Below are positions 34,784 through 44,610 of a DNA stretch of 64,000 bases, one piece after another. The stretch comes from Agrococcus jejuensis (GTDB taxonomy: Bacteria; Actinomycetota; Actinomycetes; Actinomycetales; Microbacteriaceae). The stretch spans positions 1 through 64,000 of the forward strand of contig NZ_VEFR01000005.1 of assembly GCF_007679035.1 (NCBI RefSeq), given 5' to 3'. Under the pieces are notes generated by a model. It searched no databases. It had not been told where the DNA came from and saw only the letters and a list, made by a program, of their open reading frames with translations. Each line of letters starts with the position of its first letter. Position 1 is the first letter of the stretch. The translations under genes were made by a program, and so were the position numbers.

Positions 34784-36127
34784 ATGGGATACACCGCACG
34801 GCTCACCGAGCGCGAGCAGCGCCTCGGCCGCCCCGTCCGCGTCGGACTCGTCGGCGCAGGGCAGATGGGCACGGGCTTCATCGCCCAGATCGCCCGCCAG
34901 AAGGGCGTCGACGTCGTCGCCGTCGCCGACGTCGCCATCGAGCGCGCCGAGTCGGCGCTGCGCAAGGCCGGCATCGACGACGTGACCCGCGGCGACCACG
35001 CCGAGCTCGTGACCGCGATCGAGGCCGGCGGGCACGTCGTGCTCGACGACGGCCTCGCGCTCACGAAGCTGCCCGTCGACATGGTCATCGAGGTCTCGGG
35101 CGTGCCCGAGGTCGCCGCGAAGATCGCCCTCGCCTCGCTGCTCGCCGGCAAGCACGTCGCCCTCATGACCGTCGAGGCCGACGTCACCGTGGGCCTCCTG
35201 CTGCAGGCCGTCGCCAAGCAGACCGGCGCGATCTACACCGTGTGCCGCGGCGACGAGCCCGTCGAGTGCCTCAAGCTCGTCGAGTTCGTCGAGGACATCG
35301 GCCTCGAGGTCGTCATGGCGGGCAAGGGCAAGAACAACCCCCTGCGCCAGGACGCGACCCCCACGAGCCTCGCCGAGGAGGCGCAGCAGAAGGGCATGAA
35401 CCCCCGCATGCTGTGCTCGTTCGTCGACGGCACGAAGACCATGATCGAGATGGCGGACCTCGCCAACGCGACGGGCCTCGAGCTCACGCGCCGCTCGATG
35501 CACGGCCCCGAGGCGTCGGTGAAGACGCTGCAGGACGTGTTCAAGCCCGTCGAGGACGGCGGCATCCTCGAGGCCTCCGGCGTCGTCGACTACGCCACGG
35601 GCGACGTCGCCCCCGGCGTCTTCGTCATCGGCAAGGCCACGCACCCCGTCGTGCACGAGGAGCTCTCGTACCTGAAGATGGGCGACGGCCCCTACTTCTC
35701 GTTCTACCGGCCGTACCACCTCGCATCCGTCGAGGCCGTGCTGTCGATCGGCGAGGTCATGGTCGACGGCCAGCCCTCGCTCGCACCGCGCGCGTGGAAG
35801 GCCGACGTGTCGGCGATGGCGAAGCGCGACCTCGTCGCGGGCGAGCGCATCGACGGCATCGGCGGCGAGCACGTGTACGGCGACGCCGTGCCGGCGGCCG
35901 AGGCGCGTCAGAACCGCGAGCTGCCCATCGGCCTCGCGAGCGCCGCCACCCTCGTGCGCGACGTCGCCAAGGGCACCGCGATCACGTACGACGACGTCGC
36001 GCTCGACGAGACGCGCACGATCGTGCTGCTGCGCAAGCTGCAGGATGCGCTGCTCGCCGCCGGCGTGCTCGACGGCGGCGACGCCCCCATCGACCTCGGC
36101 GCCCTCGTGACGGCGGGTGCCCGCTGA
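34784..36127 (+). CDS. NAD(P)-dependent oxidoreductase with SAF domain
   Basis: 447 residues. [15 protein letters not shown] at 18-32 is a Rossmann motif of the homoserine-dehydrogenase-like type (NAD_binding_3). A central region (about 150-330) has [20 protein letters not shown] and GKGKNNPL, and the C-terminal 90 residues (from about [20 protein letters not shown]) form a SAF domain. Such proteins occur in carbohydrate and polyol gene clusters; the reaction here is unknown to me. GAGGAAGG lies before ATG 34784. It heads the operon with E1alpha, E1beta and E2, overlapping E1alpha by one base. Confidence 0.78.
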   Translation: MGYTARLTEREQRLGRPVRVGLVGAGQMGTGFIAQIARQKGVDVVAVADVAIERAESALRKAGIDDVTRGDHAELVTAIEAGGHVVLDDGLALTKLPVDMVIEVSGVPEVAAKIALASLLAGKHVALMTVEADVTVGLLLQAVAKQTGAIYTVCRGDEPVECLKLVEFVEDIGLEVVMAGKGKNNPLRQDATPTSLAEEAQQKGMNPRMLCSFVDGTKTMIEMADLANATGLELTRRSMHGPEASVKTLQDVFKPVEDGGILEASGVVDYATGDVAPGVFVIGKATHPVVHEELSYLKMGDGPYFSFYRPYHLASVEAVLSIGEVMVDGQPSLAPRAWKADVSAMAKRDLVAGERIDGIGGEHVYGDAVPAAEARQNRELPIGLASAATLVRDVAKGTAITYDDVALDETRTIVLLRKLQDALLAAGVLDGGDAPIDLGALVTAGAR

Positions 36128-37116
36128 TGCAGATCGTCACCGACCGGTCCGCCGCCATCGAGGCGCTCGGCACCCTCTGGCGCATCCGCCGCTTCGAGGA
36201 GGCCGTCGAGGACCTCTACGGCCGCGGCATGATGCACGGCACCATGCACCTGTCGATCGGCCAGGAGGCCGTGCCGACGGGTGCGTGCATGGCGCTGCGC
36301 CGCGACGACTACATCACGTCGACGCACCGCGGCCACGGGCACTGCATCGCGAAGGGCGCCGACCTCGAGCGCATGATGGCCGAGCTGCTCGCGAAGGACA
36401 CGGGCTACTGCCGCGGTCGCGGCGGCTCGATGCACATCGCCGACGCCGCGACGAACAACCTCGGCGCGAACGGCATCGTCGCGGGCGGCGTGCCCATCGC
36501 CGCCGGCGCGGGCCTCTCGGCGCAGATGCGCGGCACCGACCAGGTCGCCGTCTGCTTCCACGGCGACGGCGCGATGGGCGAGGGCGCATGGCACGAGGGC
36601 GTCGTGCTCGCGGCCATGTGGAAGCTGCCCGTCGTCTTCCTGTGCGAGAACAACCTCTACGGCATGTCGATGTCGTCGGCGAAGGCCTTCCCGCTCGAGC
36701 AGCTCTCCGACCGCGCGAACGGCTACGGCATCCCCGGGGTAACCGTCGACGGCAACGACGTGCAGGCCGTGCACGACGCCGTCGAGACGGCCGTCGCGCG
36801 CGCTCGCGCCGGCGAGGGCCCGACGTTCATCGTCGCCGAGACGTACCGCTGGCGCGGCCACTCGAAGAGCGACAAGAACCTCTACCGCACGCGCGACGAG
36901 ATCGAGTCGTGGCGCGAGTCGAACGACCCGATCGCGCGCTTCGAGAAGAGCGTGCTCGAGGCGGGCACGCTCACGGAGGCCGACATCCAGACCGTGCGCG
37001 ACGAGGTGCGCGACGACCTGCGCGGCGCCGTGCAGCGCGCTGCCGCCGCGCCCGACGCGACGCCCGAGGGCCTCCTCGACGCCGTGTTCGCACCGACGAC
37101 GGGAGCAGCCCGATGA
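36127..37116 (+). CDS. Thiamine-dependent dehydrogenase E1 alpha (acetoin/2-oxoacid type)
   Basis: 329 residues, the size of AcoA/PdhA. The ThDP motif GDG (146-148) with NN about 27 residues later (175-176), HRGHGH at 67-72 and RGRGGSMH at 97-104 are all present; the last is typical of PDH/acetoin-type E1alpha. With E1beta it decarboxylates or cleaves a keto compound and passes the acyl group to E2. Start and stop overlap both neighbours (TGATG, ATGA). PDH, acetoin or another ketone cannot be separated by eye. Confidence 0.88.
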   Translation: MQIVTDRSAAIEALGTLWRIRRFEEAVEDLYGRGMMHGTMHLSIGQEAVPTGACMALRRDDYITSTHRGHGHCIAKGADLERMMAELLAKDTGYCRGRGGSMHIADAATNNLGANGIVAGGVPIAAGAGLSAQMRGTDQVAVCFHGDGAMGEGAWHEGVVLAAMWKLPVVFLCENNLYGMSMSSAKAFPLEQLSDRANGYGIPGVTVDGNDVQAVHDAVETAVARARAGEGPTFIVAETYRWRGHSKSDKNLYRTRDEIESWRESNDPIARFEKSVLEAGTLTEADIQTVRDEVRDDLRGAVQRAAAAPDATPEGLLDAVFAPTTGAAR

Positions 37117-38174
37117 CCATGCAGGAGCAGCGGAGCATCCACGAGGGCCTCGAGCACCCCACGGGGCTCGGCGCCCGCCCGGGTGCCGAGACCGCCGAGA
37201 TGACGTACGCCGAGGCCATCCGCGACGCCCTGCGCATCGCGATCGAGGCCGACCCGTCGGTGTTCCTCATGGGCGAGGACGTGGGTCGCTACGGCGGCGC
37301 GTTCGGCGTCACGGGCACGCTCGTCGACGAGCTCGGCACCGACCGCATCCGCGACACGACGATCTCGGAGCTCGGCATCGTCGGCCTCGGCGTGGGTGCA
37401 GCCATGACGGGCATGAAGCCGATCGTCGAGATCCAGTTCTCGGACTTCACTGCGCAGGCGATGGACCAGATCGCCAACCAGGCGGCGAAGATCCACTTCA
37501 TGCTCGGCGGCGAGGCGAACGTGCCGCTCGTCATCCGCGCGCCCGGCGGCTCCGGCACGGGTGCGGCGGCGCAGCACTCGCAGTCGCTCGAGGCGTGGTT
37601 CGCCCACATCCCCGGCCTCAAGGTCGTCATGCCCGCGTCGGGCGACGACGCCAAGGGCCTGCTGCTCGCGGCGCTCGACGACCCGAACCCCGTCATGATC
37701 CTCGAGCACAAGCTGCTCTACAAGCAGACGTTCGAGGTGCGCACGGGCGACGTGCGCACGCCGATCGGCAAGGCCGCCGTGCGCCGCACGGGCGGCGACC
37801 TCACGATCGTCGCGACGGGCGTCGAGGTGCAGCGCTCGCTCGAGGCCGCCGAGCTGCTCGCAGCCCAGGGCATCCAGGCGACCGTCGTCGACCCCGTCAC
37901 GCTCACGCCGCTCGACTCCGCGACCATCCTCGCGGAGGTCGTCAAGACCGGCCGCGTGCTCCTCGTGCAGGAGGCCGTGCAGACCGGCGGCTTCATGAGC
38001 GAGGTGTCGGCGATCATCGCCGAGTCGGAGGCGTTCGTGCACCTGCGCGCACCCATCCGCCGCCTGTCGGGCCTCGACGTGCCCATCCCGTACGCGCCGC
38101 AGCTCGAGAAGGCGGTCGTGCCGCAGGTCGACGACATCGTCGTAGCGGCCACCGCGCTCGTGAAGGAGTGGTGA
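37113..38174 (+). CDS. Thiamine-dependent dehydrogenase E1 beta
   Basis: 353 residues. [29 protein letters not shown] is the classical E1beta start, followed by [47 protein letters not shown] and a transketolase-C domain from about 230 ([21 protein letters not shown]). An N-terminal extension of about 28 residues precedes the fold. It pairs with E1alpha, and its ATG overlaps the E1alpha stop. Confidence 0.9.
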   Translation: MTMQEQRSIHEGLEHPTGLGARPGAETAEMTYAEAIRDALRIAIEADPSVFLMGEDVGRYGGAFGVTGTLVDELGTDRIRDTTISELGIVGLGVGAAMTGMKPIVEIQFSDFTAQAMDQIANQAAKIHFMLGGEANVPLVIRAPGGSGTGAAAQHSQSLEAWFAHIPGLKVVMPASGDDAKGLLLAALDDPNPVMILEHKLLYKQTFEVRTGDVRTPIGKAAVRRTGGDLTIVATGVEVQRSLEAAELLAAQGIQATVVDPVTLTPLDSATILAEVVKTGRVLLVQEAVQTGGFMSEVSAIIAESEAFVHLRAPIRRLSGLDVPIPYAPQLEKAVVPQVDDIVVAATALVKEW

Positions 38175-38175
38175 C

Positions 38176-39498
38176 GTGCCCGAGCTCGCGCTGACGATGC
38201 CCAAGATGTCCATGACCATGGAGGAGGGCACCATGGTCGCCTGGCTCAAGCAGCCCGGCGACCCCGTGAAGAACGGCGAGGCCATCGCCGAGGTCACGAC
38301 CGACAAGGTCGACATGGAGGTCGAGAGCCCGTACGACGGCGTGCTCGCGCGCATCGTCGCCGAGCCCGACGACGTCATCCCCGTCGGCGAGCCCATCGCG
38401 TACATCACGTCGGACTCCGACGACCTGCTCGGCGGCCTGTTCGACGCGCCCGCGGGCGACGCCGAGGAGGCGCAGCCCGTGGCGGATGCCGTGGCCGAGC
38501 CCGCGGCGCCCGGCGCGACCGCCACGAGTGCGGCGCCGTCGACCGGCGCCGCACCCTCGACCGGTGCCGCCGACTGGCCCGCCGCCGTGCCCGCTGCCCG
38601 CACGCTCGCGGGCGAGCGCGGCGTCGACCTCGCGGCCGTGCAGGGCACGGGCCGCTGGGGCGCCATCACCGTCGGCGACGTCGAGGCGTCGTCGCAGCAG
38701 CCTGCGGCGGCGTCCGCGACAGCGTCGCCGCAGCCCATCGTCGCGCCGGCACCGGCAGCACCCCCTGCCGGCGGATCCGCGCCGGTGCCGGCCGCGACCC
38801 CAGCCCCCGCGCCGTCGAAGCCGAGGTCGCCCAGCGATCCGGCCGCGACGCGGCGCCGGCGCACGCGCATGGCGGTCGCGAAGGTCATGGACCAGTCGGC
38901 GCTCGTGCCGCAGTTCACGGCCTACGTCGACCTCGACCTCTCGAGGCTCGACGCCGTGCGCAAGACCGAGCTGGGCGGCGCGAGCTGGACGGCGATCCTC
39001 ATGCGCATGCAGGCGCAGGCGCTCGCCGAGTCGGCCCCCGTGAACCAGACGTGGACCGACGAGGGCCCCGTCGCCAACCCGCACGTGGGCATCGCGCTCG
39101 CGGTCGACAGCCCCACGGGCCTCATCGCGCCCGTGTTCGTCGACCCGCACCGCCAGCCGCTCGCCGACCTCAAGGCGTCGATCGCCGAGACGGTGGAGCA
39201 CACGCGCGCCGGCACGCTGTCGGCGGACCGGCTGCAGGGCGGCACGACGGTGCTGTCGAACCTCGGCGGCTTCGGCATCGAGCGCTTCAACGCGCTCATC
39301 ACGCCGCCGCACTCGTCGGCGCTGTCGACGGGCTCGATCGCGCAGCGCCTGCTCGTCGCGCCCGACGGATCGTTCGGGTCGCGCCTGCAGTGCACGGTCG
39401 GGCTCACGCTCGACCACCGCGTCGCCGACGGTGCCGATGCGGCGCGCGTGCTGCAGCGCATGCGCGAGCTCGCGGCGAACCCGGCGCTGCTGGCCTGA
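38176..39498 (+). CDS. Dihydrolipoyl acyltransferase E2
   Basis: 440 residues: one lipoyl domain with K44 in TTDKVDME, an A/P-rich linker (75-135), a peripheral E1/E3-binding domain (about 135-170), a second A/P linker, and the catalytic domain with DHRVADG (H414, D418) at the end. It transfers the acyl group from E1 to CoA. E3 is not encoded nearby, so a shared lipoamide dehydrogenase must be used. GTG 38176 is one base after the E1beta stop. A 25-bp terminator follows. Confidence 0.92.
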   Translation: MPELALTMPKMSMTMEEGTMVAWLKQPGDPVKNGEAIAEVTTDKVDMEVESPYDGVLARIVAEPDDVIPVGEPIAYITSDSDDLLGGLFDAPAGDAEEAQPVADAVAEPAAPGATATSAAPSTGAAPSTGAADWPAAVPAARTLAGERGVDLAAVQGTGRWGAITVGDVEASSQQPAAASATASPQPIVAPAPAAPPAGGSAPVPAATPAPAPSKPRSPSDPAATRRRRTRMAVAKVMDQSALVPQFTAYVDLDLSRLDAVRKTELGGASWTAILMRMQAQALAESAPVNQTWTDEGPVANPHVGIALAVDSPTGLIAPVFVDPHRQPLADLKASIAETVEHTRAGTLSADRLQGGTTVLSNLGGFGIERFNALITPPHSSALSTGSIAQRLLVAPDGSFGSRLQCTVGLTLDHRVADGADAARVLQRMRELAANPALLA

Positions 39499-39507
39499 GC
39501 CGGCTCC

Positions 39508-39557
39508 GGCACGGACGAGGGGCCCACCGCAGCTGCGGTGGGCCCCTCGTCCGTGCC
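39508..39557. terminator. 25-bp terminator after the E2 gene
   Basis: 39508-39532 and 39533-39557 are perfect reverse complements (first arm starts GGCACGGACGAGG); about 23 pairs can form around AGCT. It lies ten bases after the E2 stop. Confidence 0.9.
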
Positions 39558-39585
39558 CGACGAGATGGTCGGCTCCCCAGCAGCG

Positions 39586-39744
39586 GGTCGAGGAGGCCCC
39601 GAGCGCCAGCGAGGAGCCGTCACGAGACCACGCGACGTGCCCGCTCGACGCGGCCACGCGCGTGGCTGGGCAGGAGCGGCCGTCGCGTGGTCTCGTGACG
39701 CGGGCTCGCCCTTCGGGCTCGCGCGCTCCTCGACCAGCTGGTGG
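39586..39744. repeat. Dispersed palindromic extragenic repeat, copy A
   Basis: Two units face each other: 39586-39629 inverted and 39689-39744 direct, each running from GGTCTCGTGACG to CTCGACC. The inner arms 39619-39637 and 39681-39699 pair perfectly over 19 bases. The direct unit is 55/56 identical to 56675-56730. No coding sequence is seen in 39558-39774. The layout fits a repetitive extragenic palindrome family. Confidence 0.8.
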
Positions 39745-39774
39745 AGGAGCGACCCCGATTCCGCGGGAAGACCC

Positions 39775-41229
39775 CTACGCCTCCGCCGGTCGCTGCCGCT
39801 CGGCATCGGCGGCTGCCGCTGCAGCCTCGGCGTCCGCAGCCTCCGCCGCGCGCACCGCATCCCGTCGTCGCTCCACGCGCGAGACCCAGAAGGCGAACGC
39901 GATGGCGAGCACGGCGAGGACGGCGATCGTCCAGCCGCCCAGCTGCGAGGCGCCGAAGAAGAGGCCCGTGAGCGGGTTGGCGCCGTCGACGAGCGACGAG
40001 ATGCGCGTCGCGCCGTCGGGCAGCTCGAAGCCGGCCGACTGCGCGATCTGCGTGAACGAGCCCGCCGTGGCGGTCGCGATGAACAGGCCGATGCCGATGA
40101 CGATCGCGCCGCCGATGACCGAGCGCACGATGTTGCCGCGGAAGAGCGGCACCATGATCGCGACGATGAACGGGATGGTCGCGAGGTCGACGAGCGGCAG
40201 CACGGTGTTGCCGAGCGGCGCGAGCGCGACCGCCACGATGACCGTGACGGGCACGAGCACGAGCGACGTCGCGAGCACGGCCGGCTGGCCGACGGCGATC
40301 GCGGCATCGAGGCCGATGTAGAACTTGCGGCCGGGGAAGCGACGCTCGACGAACGCCTTCGCCGACTCCGAGATGGGGATGAGCCCCTCCATGAGCAGCG
40401 ACACCATGCGCGGCAGCAGCACCATGACGGCGGCGAGCGACACCGCGAGGGTGAGGATCGCGATGGAGTCGGCGCGCGGGTCGTCGAAGCCGAAGCCGAG
40501 GATGCCCAGCAGCAGGCCGAGCACGAAGCCGAGGATCATCGCCTCGCCGAAGACGCCGAAGCGCTTCTGGATCGTGGCGGGGTCGGCGTGCAGGCGGTTG
40601 AAGCCGGGGATGCGGTCGAAGACCCAGTTGAGCGGCACCGCGAACACGATGTACGGCGCGGCGGTGCCGTGCGGGAACGAGATGTCGGGGAAGCCGAAGT
40701 ACTTCTGGATCCACGGCGCGGAGAGGTCGGCGAGCGCGAGCACGACGGTCATGTGCACGGCGGCGGCGGCGATGCCGAGCCAGAACGACTCGGTGACGGC
40801 GGCGACGAGGGCGCCGACGAGCGCGGTGTGCCAGAAGTTCCAGAGGTCGATGTTGAAGGTGCGGGTCATGCCCGTGGCGAGCAGCACGATGTTCACGAGC
40901 AGCCCGAGCGGGATGATGATGGCACCGACGGTCGAGCCGAACGCGATCGCAGCCGACGACGGCCAGCCGACGTCGATCGTCGTGAGGTTCACGCCGAGGC
41001 TCTGGGCGATGCCGGTCGCGGCGGGGCCGACCTGCGTGCCCATGAGGCCGATGACGAGGTTGATGCCGATGAAGCCGACGCCGATGAGCAGGCCGGCGCG
41101 GATCGCCTGCGGCACCTTCTGGCCGAGGATGAGGCCGAAGATCGCGATGAGGAACGGCAGCGTGATCGAGGCGCCGAGCGCCGAGAGGTAGCCGCTGACC
41201 GCTGCGAGCGTGTCGGTGAACCAGTCCAT
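39775..41229 (-). CDS. gatC: PTS galactitol-type EIIC (GatC)
   Basis: 484 residues with about ten to eleven membrane helices and a charged, alanine-rich C-terminal tail of about 35 residues. LPFLIAIFGLILGQKVPQAIRAGLLIGVGFIGINLVIG at the start and GWPSSAAIAFG are typical of the galactitol permease family (PF03611). It imports a polyol with GatB and the IIA at 41690. ATG 41229 has AAAGGAG upstream. The substrate need not be galactitol. Confidence 0.92.
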   Translation of the reverse strand: MDWFTDTLAAVSGYLSALGASITLPFLIAIFGLILGQKVPQAIRAGLLIGVGFIGINLVIGLMGTQVGPAATGIAQSLGVNLTTIDVGWPSSAAIAFGSTVGAIIIPLGLLVNIVLLATGMTRTFNIDLWNFWHTALVGALVAAVTESFWLGIAAAAVHMTVVLALADLSAPWIQKYFGFPDISFPHGTAAPYIVFAVPLNWVFDRIPGFNRLHADPATIQKRFGVFGEAMILGFVLGLLLGILGFGFDDPRADSIAILTLAVSLAAVMVLLPRMVSLLMEGLIPISESAKAFVERRFPGRKFYIGLDAAIAVGQPAVLATSLVLVPVTVIVAVALAPLGNTVLPLVDLATIPFIVAIMVPLFRGNIVRSVIGGAIVIGIGLFIATATAGSFTQIAQSAGFELPDGATRISSLVDGANPLTGLFFGASQLGGWTIAVLAVLAIAFAFWVSRVERRRDAVRAAEAADAEAAAAAADAERQRPAEA

Positions 41230-41291
41230 GAGAGCTCCTTTGCTCCTACGGTGGCCGATCATGCCGCCGCGGATGCGGCGGCGCGCCCCGG

Positions 41292-41570
41292 CTAGGCGAG
41301 ATGGGTGCGCAGCTGCGCGAGGGCGGCGTCGGTGCCGACGCCGGTGAGGAAGGGCAGGCCCTGCACGACGGGCACCTGCACGGTGGCAGGCACCTGGGTG
41401 GTGGCGACGATGACGTCGGCGTTCGTGCCGCCCGAGACGAGGTCGGCGACGGCGCCCTGCGTGATGGTGGCGTCGATGCCCTCGGCCTCGACGAACGCGC
41501 GCACCTTCTGCACGACGACGGTGGAGGTGGCGACGCCCGTGCCGCAGACGACGAGGATGCGCTTGCTCAT
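41292..41570 (-). CDS. gatB: PTS galactitol-type EIIB (GatB)
   Basis: 92 residues. The phospho-cysteine is C9 in VVCGTGVATST, the P-loop of the lactose/cellobiose-galactitol IIB fold. It passes phosphate from IIA to the sugar in GatC. ATG 41570 has AAGGAG eight bases upstream. It is the first gene of the leftward gatBC unit, divergent from the IIA gene, with the candidate operator between them. Confidence 0.93.
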   Translation of the reverse strand: MSKRILVVCGTGVATSTVVVQKVRAFVEAEGIDATITQGAVADLVSGGTNADVIVATTQVPATVQVPVVQGLPFLTGVGTDAALAQLRTHLA

Positions 41571-41626
41571 TCGGATGCTCCTTCGCAGCGGGACGACGTG
41601 CTGCCGATCCTCCCACCGATCTGGCG

Positions 41627-41654
41627 GATGTGCGTGCGGCGCGCACATCGGTGC
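41627..41654. promoter_or_regulatory. Candidate SorC operator between gatB and the IIA gene
   Basis: The minus strand of 41642-41654 reads GCACCGATGTGCG, matching the sites at 31958 and 34737. The same place holds a perfect dyad, GATGTGCG (41627-41634) with CGCACATC (41642-41649) seven bases apart. One site here could control both divergent PTS genes. Confidence 0.6.
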
Positions 41655-41689
41655 CGCAGGATGGAGCGACGAGCTGCGAGGAGCGAGCG

Positions 41690-42154
41690 ATGACCGACAC
41701 GATGCGAGCCCTGCCCGACGCATGCGCCGTGGGCGTCGTCGCCGCGGATGCCGTGGGCGTGCTGCGACAGGTCGCCGACCTGGCGATCCGCGCGGGCCAC
41801 GCGGCGCCGTCGTTCGGCGACGCGCTCGTGACGCGCGAGCGCGCGCATCCGACGGGACTGCCGACGCTCGTGCCCGTCGCGATCCCGCACGCGGATCCCG
41901 GCCACGTGCTCGAGGCGGGCTTCGCGGTCGCGACGCTCGCGCATCCCGTGTCGTTCGGCGTCATGGGGACGGCAGACGACCGCGTCGACCTCGACATCGT
42001 CGTCGTGCTGCTCGTCACCGAGGCGCACGCGCAGGTCGAGGTGCTCGCCTCGCTCGTCGACAGGGTGCAGCGCGACGGCTGGGATGCGCCGCTGCGCGCG
42101 GCGCGCACGCCGGCCGAGCTCGCGGCGGCGTTCGACGCGCTGCTCGCCGGCTAG
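41690..42154 (+). CDS. gatA: PTS EIIA (fructose/mannitol-type domain)
   Basis: 154 residues, PF00359 fold. The phospho-histidine is H67 in VAIPHADPGHV, and GLPTLVPV before it is typical. It probably serves the galactitol-type GatBC encoded divergently. ATG 41690 has GAGGAGCG upstream. The stop is three bases from the convergent SorC gene end, with no room for a terminator between. Confidence 0.9.
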   Translation: MTDTMRALPDACAVGVVAADAVGVLRQVADLAIRAGHAAPSFGDALVTRERAHPTGLPTLVPVAIPHADPGHVLEAGFAVATLAHPVSFGVMGTADDRVDLDIVVVLLVTEAHAQVEVLASLVDRVQRDGWDAPLRAARTPAELAAAFDALLAG

Positions 42155-42157
42155 CGT

Positions 42158-43102
42158 CTACGCCTCGGCGAGCAGCGCCGTCGCGAGGGGCTCGTCGATC
42201 ACGAGCACGTCGACGAGCGAGCCCGCGAGCGCCGCGCGCACCGCGGGCGCCTTGCGGGCGCCGACCGCGACGGCGACCACCGTGTCCACGCCCTGCAGCG
42301 CGTCGAGCTCGATCGCGACGACGCGGCGGTCGACGGGGGAGTCGACGGGGTGGCCGGCCGCGTCGAAGAAGCGCGTGCAGCAGTCGCCGACGGCGCCCGA
42401 CTCCTCGAACGACGCCTGCTCGTCGGCGGAGAGGTTCGTGGACTCGACGATCGCCGCGGAGGCGCCGGAGCCGACGACGCCGATGCCGACGATCGCGATC
42501 TGCGCCTTCGCCGCCGACTCGAGCACCGACCCGATGGTCGACTCGCGCAGCAGCCCGTCGCGCAGCGTCGCCGACTCGACGACCGCGGGCGCGTAGAGGC
42601 GTCGGTGGTTCGCGCCGAGCCGCGTGGCGAGCGAGCGCACGAGCACGTTGCCGTCCTGCGCCGAGTCGACGATCGAGAGGCCGCCGACGAGCGGCAGCAC
42701 CTCGAGGCGCGGCCGCGAGCGGCCCGACTCGACCGCGTCGACGACCGCCTGCACGCTCGCACCCCACGACAGCGCGATCGCGCCCTCGTGCGGCAGCTCG
42801 CGCTCGAGCCACTCCGCGCCGAGCAGGCCCACGCGGCCCAGGTCGTCGTCGGAGCCGCGCGCGACGCGCACCTCGCGCAGCCCGAAGCGCTGCTGCAGCA
42901 GCGTCTCGAGGTCGGAGGCTCGGCCGAAGGGATCCGTGATGGTGATCGTCACGATGCCCGCCTTGCGCGCCTCCGCGAGCACGCGCGAGACGTTCGAGCG
43001 GGAGACGCCGATCGCGTCGGCGACCTCCGCCTGCGACAGCCCGTCGACGTAGTACAGGGTCGCTGCTCGCACGAGCATCTCCTGCGAGCGGGCGGACGGC
43101 AT
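42158..43102 (-). CDS. SorC/DeoR-type sugar-binding transcriptional regulator
   Basis: 314 residues. The N-terminal helix-turn-helix is at about 22-48 ([30 protein letters not shown]), and the rest is the SorC sugar-phosphate-binding domain ([29 protein letters not shown]). Such regulators sense a phosphorylated sugar made by a PTS. It is the only regulator in the 32056-43102 island, so it is the best candidate to bind the three GCAC(C/G)GATGTGC sites. No copy of that motif lies before its own gene. Confidence 0.9.
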   Translation of the reverse strand: MPSARSQEMLVRAATLYYVDGLSQAEVADAIGVSRSNVSRVLAEARKAGIVTITITDPFGRASDLETLLQQRFGLREVRVARGSDDDLGRVGLLGAEWLERELPHEGAIALSWGASVQAVVDAVESGRSRPRLEVLPLVGGLSIVDSAQDGNVLVRSLATRLGANHRRLYAPAVVESATLRDGLLRESTIGSVLESAAKAQIAIVGIGVVGSGASAAIVESTNLSADEQASFEESGAVGDCCTRFFDAAGHPVDSPVDRRVVAIELDALQGVDTVVAVAVGARKAPAVRAALAGSLVDVLVIDEPLATALLAEA

Positions 43103-43194
43103 CGGACTCCCTCATCGAGACGGCGTGCGCCGATCCTATGGCGCGCACGGCCCGCACGAGCGCAGCGACGCCGCGGGCACCGTAGGCTCTCACG

Positions 43195-44610
43195 GTGACC
43201 ATCCGCATCCACGACTCGCGCGCGCAGCGCACCGTCGACCTCGCGCCCGTGCGCGCGGGCGAGGTGTCGTTCTACGTGTGCGGGCCGACGGTGCAGTCGA
43301 GCCCGCACGTGGGGCATCTCCGCAGCGCGCTCGCCTACGACGTGTGGCGTCGCTGGCTCGAGCACCGCGGGCTGCGCACGACGCTCGTGCGCAACGTCAC
43401 CGACATCGACGACAAGGTGCTCGCGAACGCGACCGACGACGAGGCCTGGTTCGCGCTCGCGTACCGGATCGAGCTCGAGTTCACCGCCGCGTACCGGGCG
43501 ATCGGCATCCTGCCGCCCACCTACGAGCCGCGCGCGACGGCGTCGATCCCGCAGATGCAGGAGCTCATCCAGACGCTCATCGAGCGGGGGCACGCGTACG
43601 CGGCCCTCGACGGCTCGGCCGACGTCTACTTCGACGTGCGCTCGTGGCCCGAGTACGGCTCGCTCACGCGCCAGCGCCTGGAGGACCTCGAGCCGGCAGG
43701 CGACGCCGACCCGCGCGGCAAGCGCGACACCCGCGACTTCGCCCTCTGGAAGGCGTCGAAGGCCGACGAGCCGACGACCGCCTCGTGGGCCTCGCCGTGG
43801 GGCGACGGCCGGCCAGGCTGGCACATCGAGTGCTCGGCGATGGCGCGCCGCTACCTCGGCGACGCGTTCGACGTGCACGGCGGCGGCCTCGACCTGCGCT
43901 TCCCGCACCACGAGAACGAGCTCGCGCAGTCGACCGCCGCGGGCCTCGACTTCGCGAGCGTGTGGAGCCACAACGGCACCGTGAACGTCGACGGCGAGAA
44001 GATGTCGAAGTCGCTCGGCAACTCGATCTTCGCCCACGATCTGCTCGCCTCCGCCAGGCCCATCGTCGTGCGCTACTTCCTCGCGACGCCGCACTACCGC
44101 TCGGCGATCGACATCCGCACCGTCGAGGGCGTGCTCGCCGACGGCTCGCTCGCGGAGGCCGAGGCGGCGTTCGCGCGCATCGAGGGCTTCCTCGAGCGCG
44201 CCGGCAGGCTCGGCGAGGTGCAGGTCGGCGCCGTGCCGGATGCGTTCGCCGCCGCCATGGACGACGACCTCTCGACGCCGCAGGCCGTCGCGGCGATGCA
44301 CGACGCCGTGCGCGCCGGCAACGCCGCGATCGACGCGGACGAGCGCGACGCGGCGCTCGCGGCAGCCTCCGCCGTGCGCGGCATGCTGGGCGTGCTCGGC
44401 CTCGACCCCGCCGATCCCGCATGGGGTCCGACGGGCGGGGGAGCGGCGGACGCCGCCCTCGGCCGCCTGGTCGAGACGCTCATCGCCGATCGTCGCGCCG
44501 CGCGCGACGCACGAGACTTCGCAGCCGCCGATCGCATCCGCGACGCCCTCGCAGCATCGGGCATCGCCGTGGCGGACGGCAAGGACGACACCACCTGGAG
44601 CATCGCATGA
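43195..44610 (+). CDS. cysS: Cysteinyl-tRNA synthetase
   Basis: 471 residues, normal length. [16 protein letters not shown] holds the zinc-ligand cysteine C29 and the HIGH-type motif [13 protein letters not shown] and HHENELAQS give the other zinc ligands; KMSKS is near 264. It charges tRNA-Cys. The GTG at 43195 is six bases after TAGGCT, so the mRNA may be leaderless. rlmB follows by ATGA overlap. A second class, MshC, shares this fold, but the 471-residue length and the downstream rlmB fit CysS. Confidence 0.95.
   Translation: MTIRIHDSRAQRTVDLAPVRAGEVSFYVCGPTVQSSPHVGHLRSALAYDVWRRWLEHRGLRTTLVRNVTDIDDKVLANATDDEAWFALAYRIELEFTAAYRAIGILPPTYEPRATASIPQMQELIQTLIERGHAYAALDGSADVYFDVRSWPEYGSLTRQRLEDLEPAGDADPRGKRDTRDFALWKASKADEPTTASWASPWGDGRPGWHIECSAMARRYLGDAFDVHGGGLDLRFPHHENELAQSTAAGLDFASVWSHNGTVNVDGEKMSKSLGNSIFAHDLLASARPIVVRYFLATPHYRSAIDIRTVEGVLADGSLAEAEAAFARIEGFLERAGRLGEVQVGAVPDAFAAAMDDDLSTPQAVAAMHDAVRAGNAAIDADERDAALAAASAVRGMLGVLGLDPADPAWGPTGGGAADAALGRLVETLIADRRAARDARDFAAADRIRDALAASGIAVADGKDDTTWSIA

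Noticed and set aside
43195..44610. MshC (mycothiol ligase) instead of CysS
   Set aside because: Length 471 and full C-terminal tRNA-binding region with rlmB downstream fit CysS; MshC is about 410 residues.
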